From positions 186,001 to 250,000 of the forward strand of contig CBDDKM010000003.1 in NCBI GenBank assembly GCA_965230225.1: DNA of 64,000 nucleotides, in the 5' to 3' direction. The notes below the pieces were generated by a model. That model did no database searches and had not been told where the DNA came from. It saw only the letters and a list, made by a program, of their open reading frames with translations. Of this stretch, positions 7,931 to 16,595 are shown piece after piece; positions within the stretch are counted from its first letter, which is position 1, and each line of letters begins with the position of its first letter. The position numbers and the translations under genes are program-made. This DNA comes from CALSMU01 sp965230225 (lineage in GTDB: Bacteria; Bacteroidota; Bacteroidia; Flavobacteriales_D; Parvicellaceae).

Positions 7931-8836
7931 TCAGGAAGTAAGTTTTTTGAATACTTCTTCCAGAGACTCTTCTTCTTTTTGCATGGTCAGTACCAAAAGG
8001 CTATTTTCTTGTGCAAATTTGGAAATATCAGCACGGATATCTTTAGAGGAGTTGGCCTCTAGTAAGAATACTTTGTCGTTGATCTCTTTTACACCGGTAA
8101 CACCGTTAATAGCACGTAGTTTGTTTTTAGAGAACGATTGGTCAAATTCTACTTTTACCACTTGTTTTTGGGCAACTTTCTTCTGAATTTGATCAGCTTT
8201 TTCGTCGGCAACAATTTTTCCATCTTTAATGATGATGATTCGATCACAAATGGCCTCCACCTCTTGCATAATATGAGTGGAAAGCATTACTGTTTTTTCT
8301 TTTCCAAATTGTTTGATTAGTTCCCTGATTTCAACCAACTGGTTAGGGTCCAATCCAGACGTTGGCTCATCCAGAATTAATACTTCAGGGTCGTGAATCA
8401 TGGCCTGTGCCAATCCAACTCTTTGTCGGTATCCCTTAGATAGTGCTCCGATCTTTTTGTGTTGTTCCTTTTGAAGACCAACTGCTTGGATCATTTCCTG
8501 TACCCTTGCTTTTTTGTTGGGAACTTTGTGTAAGCTGGCTAAAAAAGTAAGGTACTCCTTAACATACATATCCAGATAAAGTGGATTGTGCTCAGGTAAA
8601 TATCCTACCTTACGCTTTACTTTAATAGGATCTTCTGTAACATCCAATCCGCAAACTTTAACTTCACCACTGGTGTGAGGAATGAAGCAAGTAATGATTT
8701 TCATGGTGGTAGACTTACCAGCACCGTTTGGTCCTAAGAACCCTACAATTTCTCCAGATTTAATTTCGAAAGAAATGTCATTTACAGCTTTTTGCTCTCC
8801 GTAAGATTTGGTGACGTTATTGACAGTTATTGACAC
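7931..8836 (-). CDS. gldA: ABC transporter ATP-binding protein GldA
   Basis: A 301-residue ATPase subunit of an ABC transporter. Walker A is GPNGAGKST (about residue 36), the signature region is LSKGYRQRVGLAQA, and Walker B is LILDEPTSGLDP, followed by the H-loop STHIMQE. The overall sequence, including the ALSKGYRQRVGLAQAMIHDP run and the C-terminal EESLEEVFKKLT tail, matches GldA, which with GldF and GldG forms the gliding-associated transporter of Flavobacteriia. gldF and gldG are not in the window; in many members they are elsewhere. The start is a GTG at 8836. Generic multidrug-type ABC ATPases are the alternative. Confidence 0.85.
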   Translation of the reverse strand: MSITVNNVTKSYGEQKAVNDISFEIKSGEIVGFLGPNGAGKSTTMKIITCFIPHTSGEVKVCGLDVTEDPIKVKRKVGYLPEHNPLYLDMYVKEYLTFLASLHKVPNKKARVQEMIQAVGLQKEQHKKIGALSKGYRQRVGLAQAMIHDPEVLILDEPTSGLDPNQLVEIRELIKQFGKEKTVMLSTHIMQEVEAICDRIIIIKDGKIVADEKADQIQKKVAQKQVVKVEFDQSFSKNKLRAINGVTGVKEINDKVFLLEANSSKDIRADISKFAQENSLLVLTMQKEEESLEEVFKKLTS

Positions 8837-8963
8837 AGTTTAGATTTAAATGATCCCAATGGGTGAAACAATATGCGAATATATCCATAATTGGAAAGTT
8901 TAAATAAGTTACGCCCATTCATTATTCACAATCAACTGTTTTTATACATTTACAGTCCTGAAT

Positions 8964-9908
8964 ATGTCAGATTTCGAAGGAATAGTATTGCGGTCAACAG
9001 GTAGTTGGTATCTACTTAGAACTCCCGATGGAGAAGAGTTAGAAGCTCGAATCAAAGGGAAGTTTAGAATTAAGGGGATAAAAACAACCAACCCGGTTGC
9101 TGTTGGTGATTATGTAAAGTACGAATTGAAGGAAGATGGAGAGGCAGTGATCAACGATATACTTCCAAGAAAAAATTACATCATCCGTAAATCAGTTAAC
9201 CTTTCTAAGCAGGCACATATTATTGCCTGTAACGTAGATAGAGCATTACTCATTGTAACCATCGATAACCCAAGAACATCAACAGGGTTTATCGATCGTT
9301 TTTTGGTAACGGCAGAGGCATATCATATTCCAGTAACCATAGTGTTTAATAAAGTAGATACCTATACAGAAAAGGATATCAAACGTTTGAAGGATCTTTC
9401 TAAAGTGTATCAATCGATAGGGTATGATTGCTTAAACGTTTCGGCTTTAACTGGTGATGGAGTAGATAAGGTGAGTGAATTGTTGAAGGGGAAAACAACT
9501 ATGTTGTCTGGACATTCTGGAGCAGGGAAGTCTACTCTGATTAATGCTGTTGAGCCCAATCTGGAGCTAAAAACAGGAGATATTTCATCTTCGCACTTTA
9601 AAGGGAAACATACTACCACATTTGCAGAGATGTTTGAGTTGGAAATGGGAGGTTTTATTATAGATACGCCTGGAATTAAAGGATTTGGGTTGGTGGATCT
9701 GGAAAAGGCAGAATTGAGTCATTATTTTGTGGAGATGCGAGAATTGTTGAGTGGGTGTAAATTCAATAATTGTCAGCACGTGAAAGAACCAAAATGTGCC
9801 ATTAAAGATGCACTTGCCGATGGGGAAATTGCAGAATTTAGGTATAACAATTACTTGTCTATGTATTTAGATGAGGAAGGAGAGACTTACCGTACAGTTG
9901 ATTATTAG
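8964..9908 (+). CDS. rsgA: Ribosome small subunit-dependent GTPase A
   Basis: RsgA (YjeQ) is a circularly permuted GTPase that checks late 30S subunit maturation. The 314-residue protein has an N-terminal OB fold (about 1-75), then the permuted G motifs: FNKVDTY (G4), GHSGAGKSTL (G1) and DTPGIKGF (G3). A C-terminal zinc knuckle CKFNNCQHVKEPKC follows. All key residues are present. It heads a tight plus-strand trio with dtd (3 bp away) and a MazG-like gene (1 bp further), so the three are very likely one operon of housekeeping quality-control functions. A TACATTTA box lies 11 nt before the ATG. Confidence 0.97.
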   Translation: MSDFEGIVLRSTGSWYLLRTPDGEELEARIKGKFRIKGIKTTNPVAVGDYVKYELKEDGEAVINDILPRKNYIIRKSVNLSKQAHIIACNVDRALLIVTIDNPRTSTGFIDRFLVTAEAYHIPVTIVFNKVDTYTEKDIKRLKDLSKVYQSIGYDCLNVSALTGDGVDKVSELLKGKTTMLSGHSGAGKSTLINAVEPNLELKTGDISSSHFKGKHTTTFAEMFELEMGGFIIDTPGIKGFGLVDLEKAELSHYFVEMRELLSGCKFNNCQHVKEPKCAIKDALADGEIAEFRYNNYLSMYLDEEGETYRTVDY

Positions 9909-9911
9909 CTT

Positions 9912-10364
9912 ATGAGAGTTTTAATTCAGAGAGTTTCTTCCGCATCAGTAAAAATTGATGGGGATATTAAAGGAGAAATAGCTCAGGGAGTTTTGCTGTT
10001 ATTGGGAATTGAGAACGAGGACACAGAACAGGATATCGATTGGCTTTGTGGCAAAATAAGCCGAATGAGAATTTTCCCTGACGAAAATGGAGTGATGAAT
10101 CTGGACGTTAATTCGGTTAATGGAGAGGCACTCGTTATCAGCCAATTTACCCTTCATGCCAGTACAAAAAAAGGAAACCGACCATCGTATATAAAAGCAG
10201 CAAGACCAGAAGTAGCCATTCCATTGTACAATCAATTTGTAGCTAAGCTTGGAGAGTATATACCAACAGAAATTAAAACCGGAGAGTTTGGCGCTGATAT
10301 GAAAGTTAGCTTAGTTAACGATGGCCCGGTAACTATATGGTTAGACAGTAAGAACAAAGAATAA
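9912..10364 (+). CDS. dtd: D-aminoacyl-tRNA deacylase
   Basis: Dtd hydrolyses D-aminoacyl-tRNAs (and mischarged glycyl-tRNA) to keep D-residues out of protein. The 150-residue length is standard. The N-terminus MRVLIQRVSSASVKIDG, the SQFTL motif and the GNRPSY motif, which build the active site at the dimer interface, are all visible. The chirality-checking Gly-cisPro pair corresponds to the NDGPVT segment near the C-terminus. It starts 3 bp after rsgA and ends 1 bp before the MazG-like gene, implying co-transcription and coupled translation. Confidence 0.97.
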   Translation: MRVLIQRVSSASVKIDGDIKGEIAQGVLLLLGIENEDTEQDIDWLCGKISRMRIFPDENGVMNLDVNSVNGEALVISQFTLHASTKKGNRPSYIKAARPEVAIPLYNQFVAKLGEYIPTEIKTGEFGADMKVSLVNDGPVTIWLDSKNKE

Positions 10365-10365
10365 C

Positions 10366-10692
10366 ATGACAATAAAAGAAGCACAAGAACGAGTAGACGA
10401 TTGGATCAAAGAATATGGCGTTCGCTATTTCAACGAGTTAACTAACATGGCTATTCTGACAGAGGAAGTTGGAGAGGTGTCAAGAATCATATCAAGAAGA
10501 TATGGAGAGCAGTCCGAAAAAGAATCAGACAAGAATAAAGACCTCGGAGAAGAGTTGGCAGATGTATTGTTTGTGGTCATGTGCCTTGCCAATCAAACAG
10601 GTGTAGATTTAGAGAGTGCTTTAGAAAAAGGTTTCGAAAAAAGAACCACCAGAGACGCTACCAGACATAAGAACAACGAAAAATTGAAATAA
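10366..10692 (+). CDS. MazG-like nucleotide pyrophosphohydrolase
   Basis: A 108-residue single-domain MazG-like protein (cytoplasmic). It carries the metal-binding EEVGEV stretch near residue 30 and GEELADVLFVVMCLAN near residue 65, the EExxE...ExxD pattern of all-alpha NTP pyrophosphatases that cleave NTPs to NMP and pyrophosphate. The exact substrate (canonical or damaged nucleotides) cannot be told. Third gene of the rsgA-dtd trio, separated from dtd by 1 bp. Its stop is 1 bp from the stop of the convergent lipoprotein gene, with no terminator in between. Confidence 0.92.
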   Translation: MTIKEAQERVDDWIKEYGVRYFNELTNMAILTEEVGEVSRIISRRYGEQSEKESDKNKDLGEELADVLFVVMCLANQTGVDLESALEKGFEKRTTRDATRHKNNEKLK

Positions 10693-10693
10693 C

Positions 10694-11527
10694 CTACTCA
10701 CTCAAACCCTTCAAAAAGGCCTCAAAAGCATTCCAGTAATTATCGTTACCCTCAGTGCTATCCCAAAGAGCACGCGAGCCATGAATACCTTCTACTTGCG
10801 GTTTAAAATGACTAACTAGACTAGAGTCAGCTAGTTCAATAATGGATTCGATTTGAACAATTTCTTCCTTGGAGGAAGTAACAAAAATGGGCTTGGTGTA
10901 ATCCATCAAAGAATCTTTTACACTTACTCCTTTTAGGTATTCACCAGGGCTAAAGGCCGCTATCCCCTTTACTTTATCATTGTTTTTTCCAATTATTAAG
11001 GCTAGTGATGCCGAATAAGAGCTACCCACTAGTATGATTGGTTGTTGGTCATTTCTTTCGTATAGGTAGTCTATAGCAGCTTCAATGTCTTGCTTGGCAT
11101 CCAGATAATCTTGCCCCATTCCCTTATCTTTCGCCATTAAGGCGGTTTTATTGATGATGTCTCTGGATTCTTTTCCTGATCGTTGGTCAATGGCCATACT
11201 AGAGAAACCAATACTACCTAATCGAAAGGCAGTAATACTATACTCACCTCTACTGTAGCCAGCTTGATGACACAATAGTATGACTGGCTTTTTGTCTTTA
11301 CGTTCGTAAATATCTGCGAAAACCACCAAACCATCCCTCGATGGAAAAGAGTCATGTTGAACAAAACCTTGATCGGAGTAAGCGGAACCTGAACCCGGAA
11401 TACTGGATTCCACCATAACACTGTCAAATCTACCCTGGTCAATTAGAACTTCTTCAGTTGGTTCAGGAGTGTTTTCCACACAACTGATCAACAGAAGTAA
11501 AAATGCCGATATGTATAACAGTTTCAT
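10694..11527 (-). CDS. Lipoprotein alpha/beta hydrolase
   Basis: A 277-residue lipoprotein with lipobox Cys16 (LLLISC). The mature protein has an alpha/beta hydrolase fold: an oxyanion-side LLCHQAGYSRGEY strand-loop, the nucleophile elbow VGSSYSAS in the middle, and a candidate catalytic His in EGIHGSR near the C-terminus. It resembles dienelactone-hydrolase/BAAT-type envelope esterases. The substrate is unknown. A TACATTCG box (one mismatch to TAnnTTTG) lies 19 nt before the ATG. Likely anchored in the envelope and transcribed alone. Confidence 0.78.
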   Translation of the reverse strand: MKLLYISAFLLLLISCVENTPEPTEEVLIDQGRFDSVMVESSIPGSGSAYSDQGFVQHDSFPSRDGLVVFADIYERKDKKPVILLCHQAGYSRGEYSITAFRLGSIGFSSMAIDQRSGKESRDIINKTALMAKDKGMGQDYLDAKQDIEAAIDYLYERNDQQPIILVGSSYSASLALIIGKNNDKVKGIAAFSPGEYLKGVSVKDSLMDYTKPIFVTSSKEEIVQIESIIELADSSLVSHFKPQVEGIHGSRALWDSTEGNDNYWNAFEAFLKGLSE

Positions 11528-11679
11528 GTATTTCGGTAATGTTTAACGAATGTAGTACATATACCGAAAATATGGGGTAGGAGGTTTCGATTTTAGACAG
11601 TTAAATGATGTTAATGTCGCGAACGGGTCAATTTGTTGATTTAACGGTATAATTTACCATGTGAAATGAAGACCAAAAT

Positions 11680-12066
11680 CTACTGTTCTTGAATAATAAC
11701 GGTAGTATTAGGGCTTTGAATTTTCTTAGGAGATCTGCTTTGAACTCTCATTTTATACTTCCCTTTTTTCTCTTTAATCTCAAAAACAGATGAGTATGCT
11801 TGAGCAGATGTTTGAGTTTCTCCCGGCATTGCTATCCAGATCTTTTTTTCCAGACTAGCATCTTCCATTACCACTTTAATTTTTGCTATGTCGTGCTCAG
11901 TGTTTTTGATAACAACACTTGGTTTTGGAATTTCATTCACTTGTTTGTTGTTCATGTATAAGGTAAACGGTTTACCATTGGCAGAATAAATTTCTAAATC
12001 GTGCGAAATTTGACTGAAACCAGTTAAAGCGAACGAGAATAATATAAGTGATAGGATTGTTTTCAT
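11680..12066 (-). CDS. Small secreted protein, DUF4476-like N-terminal part
   Basis: A 128-residue exported protein. The ATG at 12066 was chosen over the upstream one at 12135 because it begins a clean signal peptide (MKTILSLILFSFALTGFSQ). The mature domain (LEIYSANGKPFTLYMNNKQVN and on) resembles the beta-sandwich that precedes DUF4476 in other Bacteroidetes proteins, but the DUF4476 helical domain is missing. Function unknown; periplasmic or outer-membrane associated by inference. The stretch between this gene and the preceding minus-strand lipoprotein start (about 150 bp) holds nothing recognisable. Confidence 0.65.
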   Translation of the reverse strand: MKTILSLILFSFALTGFSQISHDLEIYSANGKPFTLYMNNKQVNEIPKPSVVIKNTEHDIAKIKVVMEDASLEKKIWIAMPGETQTSAQAYSSVFEIKEKKGKYKMRVQSRSPKKIQSPNTTVIIQEQ

Positions 12067-12229
12067 GATATTAATTTTATGTATACATCTGCAATTAGTG
12101 CGCCAAAATTTGGAGTGTTGAATCTTAGACTGCATTTATCAACCATCGTTTAAAAGGGGTGTCTTGATCCAATATTCATCAATAGGGTGATTAAAATTCA
12201 AGAATCAAACAACCATTTACCGAATTCTC

Positions 12230-12237
12230 TATCTTTG
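12230..12237 (+). promoter_or_regulatory. -7 promoter element close to the start codon
   Basis: TATCTTTG is an exact match to TAnnTTTG and ends only 6 nt before the ATG at 12244. If used, the transcript would be almost leaderless. No -33 TTG is seen at the usual 17-23 nt distance. Confidence 0.5.
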
Positions 12238-12243
12238 AATCAC

Positions 12244-12984
12244 ATGAACAGGTATTTTAAATTGATCATAGGCATATTGCTAATCAATTCGTTGGGGGTA
12301 AGCATGGGGCAAAGTTTAACCATTGTGGATTCTCTTGGTAACGATTTGACTAATGATACGATATTTGTTCAAATCAGTATAGAAGATTACGATATTCAAG
12401 TTCCGGTTGGAGTTCAAAACACTTCAGGAAATAACATAGATGTTAACGTAACTCGAATTGAAGAGGATGTATTGCCAAATACGAGTAGCTATTTTTGTTG
12501 GGGAACATGTACTGGGGTACTAACTTCCGGTCAGGTTGTAAGTTTAACTCCCTCAGGAAGTGTAGCCATAAATGGTGGGCAAACAGTACCGGGAAATGGA
12601 AATGGTTTTGCTTTTCACTATGATCCCAATTATCAGGCTGGGACAAGCCTGTTTAGATTCATATTTTTTGATATTGCTAATCCACAGGACACCGCTGCCG
12701 TTTATATTTCTATCACCTCTATAGATGATGTTGGAGTAGCGGAAACTATGACAGAAGATGTAATTGTTTATCCTAACCCTACCAATGGGGTGTTACATAT
12801 TAATTCTGCCAAAACGGATATCGAAAGCATAGTAGTCTTTAATCTGGCAGGTCAGTTGGTTTACCGAAAGGAAGTAACTTCTCTGAACGACTTTAGCATC
12901 CAGCTGGAGGAACCTATTGGCGTGTACTTTCTAAAAGTTCAAACAGAGAGTGGTGCGGAGGTGTACAGAGTGGTACTGGAGTAG
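12244..12984 (+). CDS. Secreted protein with T9SS type A sorting domain
   Basis: A 246-residue exported protein. The ATG at 12244 is preferred to the in-frame one at 12187 because it starts a signal peptide (MNRYFKLIIGILLINSLGVS, then MGQ). The middle is a beta-rich domain with no recognised family, containing a Cys pair in CWGTC. The last 75 residues are a type A sorting domain: VYPNPTNGVLHI, VVFNLAGQLVY, IGVYFLKVQTE. Such proteins cross the outer membrane by T9SS and are cleaved and anchored by PorU, which is encoded further along. The true role is unknown. Confidence 0.82.
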   Translation: MNRYFKLIIGILLINSLGVSMGQSLTIVDSLGNDLTNDTIFVQISIEDYDIQVPVGVQNTSGNNIDVNVTRIEEDVLPNTSSYFCWGTCTGVLTSGQVVSLTPSGSVAINGGQTVPGNGNGFAFHYDPNYQAGTSLFRFIFFDIANPQDTAAVYISITSIDDVGVAETMTEDVIVYPNPTNGVLHINSAKTDIESIVVFNLAGQLVYRKEVTSLNDFSIQLEEPIGVYFLKVQTESGAEVYRVVLE

Positions 12985-13197
12985 TGCATCTTATATGTAA
13001 TACAATCTTTCTTATTGTACTTGATTTACTTCTTTGGTAAGTAGTAATATTAGGGTTAGGGGTACTTATGTATAAGTCTTACATAGAAGGAAAATACATC
13101 CTCAAAAAAAAACCTTATTTTGTAACTGATTGACCTTAAACTACTAGTTGTATCAATTGTATAACCACAAATCTATTGGTACAATTTTACTATCTTA

Positions 13198-13854
13198 ATG
13201 AATCTGAAAGGAGTAGCCATATTTCTGGGGCTTTTGTTTTGCTCTATGACTATGTTTAGTCAGTCGGATAGTGTCTCGTTCGAAGAGAAAGCTTTGCAAG
13301 GAATTAACTCAGAAAGCACCGATTCCTTAAAAGTTACCACCTACCTTTCACTGGCTTCAGAGTTTAAAAATAGTAATCGCTTCAAGGCTAAGTATTATTG
13401 GGAAATGGTACTGGATATTACACAAAACCATGAAACTAATTTTAATAAAACTTCGCAAGCAATTGCCTACAATGGATTAGGGATTATAGAGAAAAGAAAG
13501 GGTAATTATCCTATTGCTCTGGATTACTATTTTAAGAGTTTAGATCTTTCCATTGAATTAAAGGATACAGTTGCAATAGGAACTGCTTATTTTAACCTTG
13601 GAGCCATCTATAAATCTTTAAAAGATTATGGTAAAGCAGAAATGTATTATCAAAAGAGTCTCGAAGTAAGATTAAAAATTAATGAGGTTGGAGGAATAAT
13701 TAACTGCTATAATGGAATAGGAGTACTATATCGAAAGAAAGATGTTTACGATACTGCACTATTGTACTATAACAGAAGCTTAGGGTTAATTTCATCCGAA
13801 TTAGAATCTTCCAATGAAGATTCTATAACACTCTACATCGCCAAGGCGAATTAA
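13198..13854 (+). CDS. 5' half of a TPR/SpoIIE phosphatase gene, interrupted by TAA
   Basis: A 218-codon frame with a signal peptide (ends SMTMFSQ) and at least three tetratricopeptide repeats, for example AYNGLGIIEKRKGNYPIALDYY and AYFNLGAIYKSLKDYGKAEMYY. The frame stops at TAA 13852-13854 inside what should be the next repeat. The same reading frame resumes directly after the stop (LTGIGVVLQYM) and continues into the transmembrane segment and PPM phosphatase domain of the next feature. The most economical view is one gene of about 698 codons with a single nonsense codon. As it stands, only a secreted TPR fragment is made. Confidence 0.8.
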   Translation: MNLKGVAIFLGLLFCSMTMFSQSDSVSFEEKALQGINSESTDSLKVTTYLSLASEFKNSNRFKAKYYWEMVLDITQNHETNFNKTSQAIAYNGLGIIEKRKGNYPIALDYYFKSLDLSIELKDTVAIGTAYFNLGAIYKSLKDYGKAEMYYQKSLEVRLKINEVGGIINCYNGIGVLYRKKDVYDTALLYYNRSLGLISSELESSNEDSITLYIAKAN

Positions 13855-13869
13855 TTAACCGGAATAGGA

Positions 13870-15291
13870 GTGGTACTGCAATATATGGATGAAACCGATC
13901 AAGCCGTTAAAAATTACAGGGAGGCTGAGTCTCTTCAGAAAGCAGCAGGTAATTTATTAGGTGTTTTGAAAACTAAACAGAACTTAGCAGGTGTTTACAA
14001 AAGATCTGGGGATTTTAAAGAGGCTAAAGAACTCTATTTGGAAGCTTATGAAATAGCAGAGCAGCAAGGGTATAAGAAAGAAAAATCAGAGTTGGCTCAT
14101 AGAATTAGTAAAGCATATAAGGCTTTGGGTGATTTTCAAAATGCTTATGAGTTTATGAAAACTTATTCTTTTTTAAAGCATGAGCTGCAAAATGAGCAAA
14201 CAACTAAAGAGTTGGTGGAAAAAGAAGCTGAATATAAATTTCAAAAAATTCTTGCAGCAGATAGCATTAAGTATGAAGAGGAGAAGAGACTGAAAGATGC
14301 AAAAATCATTGCCCATCAAGAAACCATTCGAAGAAAAGAAGTAGAAGCAAAGCAAGATAATTTGATTAAACTGTTGTTATTTGGAGGGGCAGGGGTGTTA
14401 TTAATATTGGCTATAATTCTATACTCAGGCTTAAAGCGAAAGAGAAAAGATCATGACCTGATTTCTGAACAAAATCAAGTATTAGAACAGCAGAAAATTG
14501 AAATAAGAGAACAACATAAGCAACTGGCAGTACATTATAAAGAAGTGACTGATAGTATAAGTTATGCCCAAAGAATTCAAAATGCAATTCTCCCCCCGCT
14601 CGACTATTTTTCAAACCAACTACCAAATAGTTTTGTTTTTTACCTTCCGAAAGACATAGTTGCAGGTGATTTTTATTGGTTAGAAAATGAAGATCGGGTA
14701 GTTTATTTTGCAGCAGCGGATTGTACAGGGCATGGTGTTCCAGGGGCAATGGTTAGTGTTGTTTGTCATAATTCACTAAATCGAGCGGTGCGAGAATTTG
14801 GCTGCAATACCCCGGCGTTGATACTTGAAAAAACAAGGGAGTTAGTCATTGAAACCTTTGAGAAAAGCAAGGAAGAGGTTAAAGATGGTATGGATATAGC
14901 ATTGTGTTCTTACAACAAAGCAACTAAAGTGCTGGAGTATTCTGGAGCTAATAATGGACTATACTTAATTAGGGATAATGAAGTAACCGAGGTAAAACCT
15001 GATAAACAGCCCATTGGTAAATATGTAAACGCAACTCCTTTTGAAAACCACAATTTGCAGCTACTGGAGGGAGATTCTATTTATATATTCTCAGATGGGT
15101 TCCCTGATCAATTTGGTGGCCCTAAAGGAAAGAAATTGAAGTACAAGAAGTTTAAAGAAATCTTACTTTCCATGTCTGACTTACCAATTCAAAATCAAAA
15201 AGACCAGTTATACAAACAATTTGAGAGTTGGAAAGGGGAGTTGGAACAGTTAGATGACGTTTGTGTTATTGGGTTTAAAGTAGTTAGATAA
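13870..15291 (+). CDS. 3' half: TPR, transmembrane and SpoIIE-type PP2C phosphatase
   Basis: Same frame as the preceding fragment. The annotated GTG start (13870) is 5 codons after the stop and is probably not a natural start. It encodes remaining TPRs (1-110), a coiled coil (about 120-160), one transmembrane helix (about 165-187), another coiled coil, and a PPM/SpoIIE serine phosphatase domain (about 240-473). Visible metal-site motifs are IVAGDFYW, AADCTGHGVPGAMVS, DGMDIALC, SDGFPDQFGG and LDDVCVIGF. In intact relatives the periplasmic TPRs sense and the cytoplasmic phosphatase signals, usually on an anti-sigma antagonist. Without readthrough this half would lack its export signal. Confidence 0.85.
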   Translation: MVLQYMDETDQAVKNYREAESLQKAAGNLLGVLKTKQNLAGVYKRSGDFKEAKELYLEAYEIAEQQGYKKEKSELAHRISKAYKALGDFQNAYEFMKTYSFLKHELQNEQTTKELVEKEAEYKFQKILAADSIKYEEEKRLKDAKIIAHQETIRRKEVEAKQDNLIKLLLFGGAGVLLILAIILYSGLKRKRKDHDLISEQNQVLEQQKIEIREQHKQLAVHYKEVTDSISYAQRIQNAILPPLDYFSNQLPNSFVFYLPKDIVAGDFYWLENEDRVVYFAAADCTGHGVPGAMVSVVCHNSLNRAVREFGCNTPALILEKTRELVIETFEKSKEEVKDGMDIALCSYNKATKVLEYSGANNGLYLIRDNEVTEVKPDKQPIGKYVNATPFENHNLQLLEGDSIYIFSDGFPDQFGGPKGKKLKYKKFKEILLSMSDLPIQNQKDQLYKQFESWKGELEQLDDVCVIGFKVVR

Positions 15292-15295
15292 AAAA

Positions 15296-15325
15296 GACTT
15301 TCCCAGAGCCAAGTCTGAGAAAGTC
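15296..15325. terminator. Hairpin terminator between convergent genes
   Basis: Stem GACTTTC / GAAAGTC extended inward by CAGA / TCTG around one mismatch, with loop GCCAAG, preceded by an A-run and followed by a T-rich stretch. It lies 4 bp after the SpoIIE gene stop and 9 bp before the end of the minus-strand sialidase-like gene, so it can serve both. Confidence 0.75.
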
Positions 15326-15334
15326 ATTGTCTTA

Positions 15335-16591
15335 TTAAGCTTTTTGGAGAAGTGCATCTGTATTAATTATAACATACTGAATCGAAGAAGAATCTTGTCT
15401 TCCTTGCGACCATGCGATTATAATTCTGGAGTCGTCGATTGATGTAATAACTGGATGGTGAGCTTCAACATTTTCGGGAGTGATGAATTCTTGGAATTCC
15501 TCTCCTTTGGAGTTCTTGATGTGTATTCCGATTCGATTCCGAGGTTCTTCGTTATAAAATATCGTTTCATCCCAAACCGTAATCAGGTTGCCATTATTGA
15601 GGCCTAAAATTTGAGGATGTCTGGCAGATTCACTAAAAAATGATCTCTCTTCGAATGATTGTCCAAAATCGGAGGAGCTAGTGTGGTATACCCCTGGTTT
15701 CCCCCCTTGTGTATACCAGGCAATTTGGAGCGACCCTTTCTTGGATGGGTCCTGAGCGATGGAAGCACCGGTATGTGGGCATCCATTTACTACCCAACGA
15801 TCATTGCTTATAATTTTGGAAGAGGAGAACGTGTTACCACCGTCACTGGAAGTAGAAATAGCAAAATCCCTGATGCTGTCCTGAATAATGTCTCTAAATA
15901 CGATGTGAGTGTTATTGGATTGATCCACAAAAAGATCAGTCCTACAACATTGGCAAGTGGTTTGAGCAATCTCAATTTCTTTGCTGAAATTATCGTTGCC
16001 GTCAGTTTTACTAAAAAACAAAGTAGAGCCGTTTTGCTTTTTTCTTCCATCTAACCAAATGGCACCTAGTTCTCCATTGGGAAGTGTAGCCAAATCGTAA
16101 AAACTGCGTCCAATTCCTGCACTGGTATCCTGGTGTAGTTGCTTTGGTTCAGACCAGTTTTCTCCTTCGTCGGTAGATTTTGTAAAGTAAATACTACCGG
16201 CATATTGGTTCTCTGGAGTTGGGTTCTTTTTGCTGAATAGCACTACAATCTCGCCATTGTTTTTAAACCCTATTTTAGGCATAGATTCATGGTGTGTATT
16301 CAGCCCTAGTGTTACGTCTACCTCATGAATTGTGGAATTAGAGTTGCCAATTTCCACCCATTTTAAAATGGTGTTTTCCATCCCTTCCACCCAGCAAAGG
16401 ATAGGGGTGCCCTTGTGATTATGGGTGAGGTATGGGCTATCCGCCAGGATGTTTTCTGATGAAACCTGAATAACTTTTAGTTCAGTTTGTTCTACTGGTG
16501 AGCTTTCAAGAACATCTTTGTTAGATTCAGTTTGAGAGCCACTACATGCCATTAAAGTGCATAGTGGAATTGTAAATAATAAATTTCTCAT
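15335..16591 (-). CDS. Sialidase-like BNR-repeat lipoprotein with CQCC motif
   Basis: A 418-residue lipoprotein. The ATG at 16591 was chosen because it gives a signal peptide with lipobox Cys16 (CTLMAC) and avoids overlap with the receptor gene. The mature part is a six-bladed sialidase-type propeller with Asp-box/BNR units such as STDEGENW, SSDGGNTF and SSDFGQSF. The catalytic arginine triad of true sialidases was not identified. Unusual metal-binding candidates are THHESMP (residues 99-105), TCQCCRTD (C213, C215, C216) and GCPHTG (C271, H273). It follows a TonB-dependent receptor by 4 bp, so it is probably the surface-exposed partner that captures the receptor's substrate, perhaps a metal such as copper (inference). 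Confidence 0.75.
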   Translation of the reverse strand: MRNLLFTIPLCTLMACSGSQTESNKDVLESSPVEQTELKVIQVSSENILADSPYLTHNHKGTPILCWVEGMENTILKWVEIGNSNSTIHEVDVTLGLNTHHESMPKIGFKNNGEIVVLFSKKNPTPENQYAGSIYFTKSTDEGENWSEPKQLHQDTSAGIGRSFYDLATLPNGELGAIWLDGRKKQNGSTLFFSKTDGNDNFSKEIEIAQTTCQCCRTDLFVDQSNNTHIVFRDIIQDSIRDFAISTSSDGGNTFSSSKIISNDRWVVNGCPHTGASIAQDPSKKGSLQIAWYTQGGKPGVYHTSSSDFGQSFEERSFFSESARHPQILGLNNGNLITVWDETIFYNEEPRNRIGIHIKNSKGEEFQEFITPENVEAHHPVITSIDDSRIIIAWSQGRQDSSSIQYVIINTDALLQKA

Positions 16592-16595
16592 GAGA

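Noticed and set aside
13852..13854. Stop codon readthrough or recoding in the TPR-SpoIIE gene
   Set aside because: The codon is TAA, not TGA, and no readthrough context or structure is seen. A simple nonsense change is more likely.
15659..16054. 131-aa plus-strand frame inside the sialidase-like gene
   Set aside because: Antisense shadow; the minus-strand protein has a lipobox, BNR motifs and an operon context.
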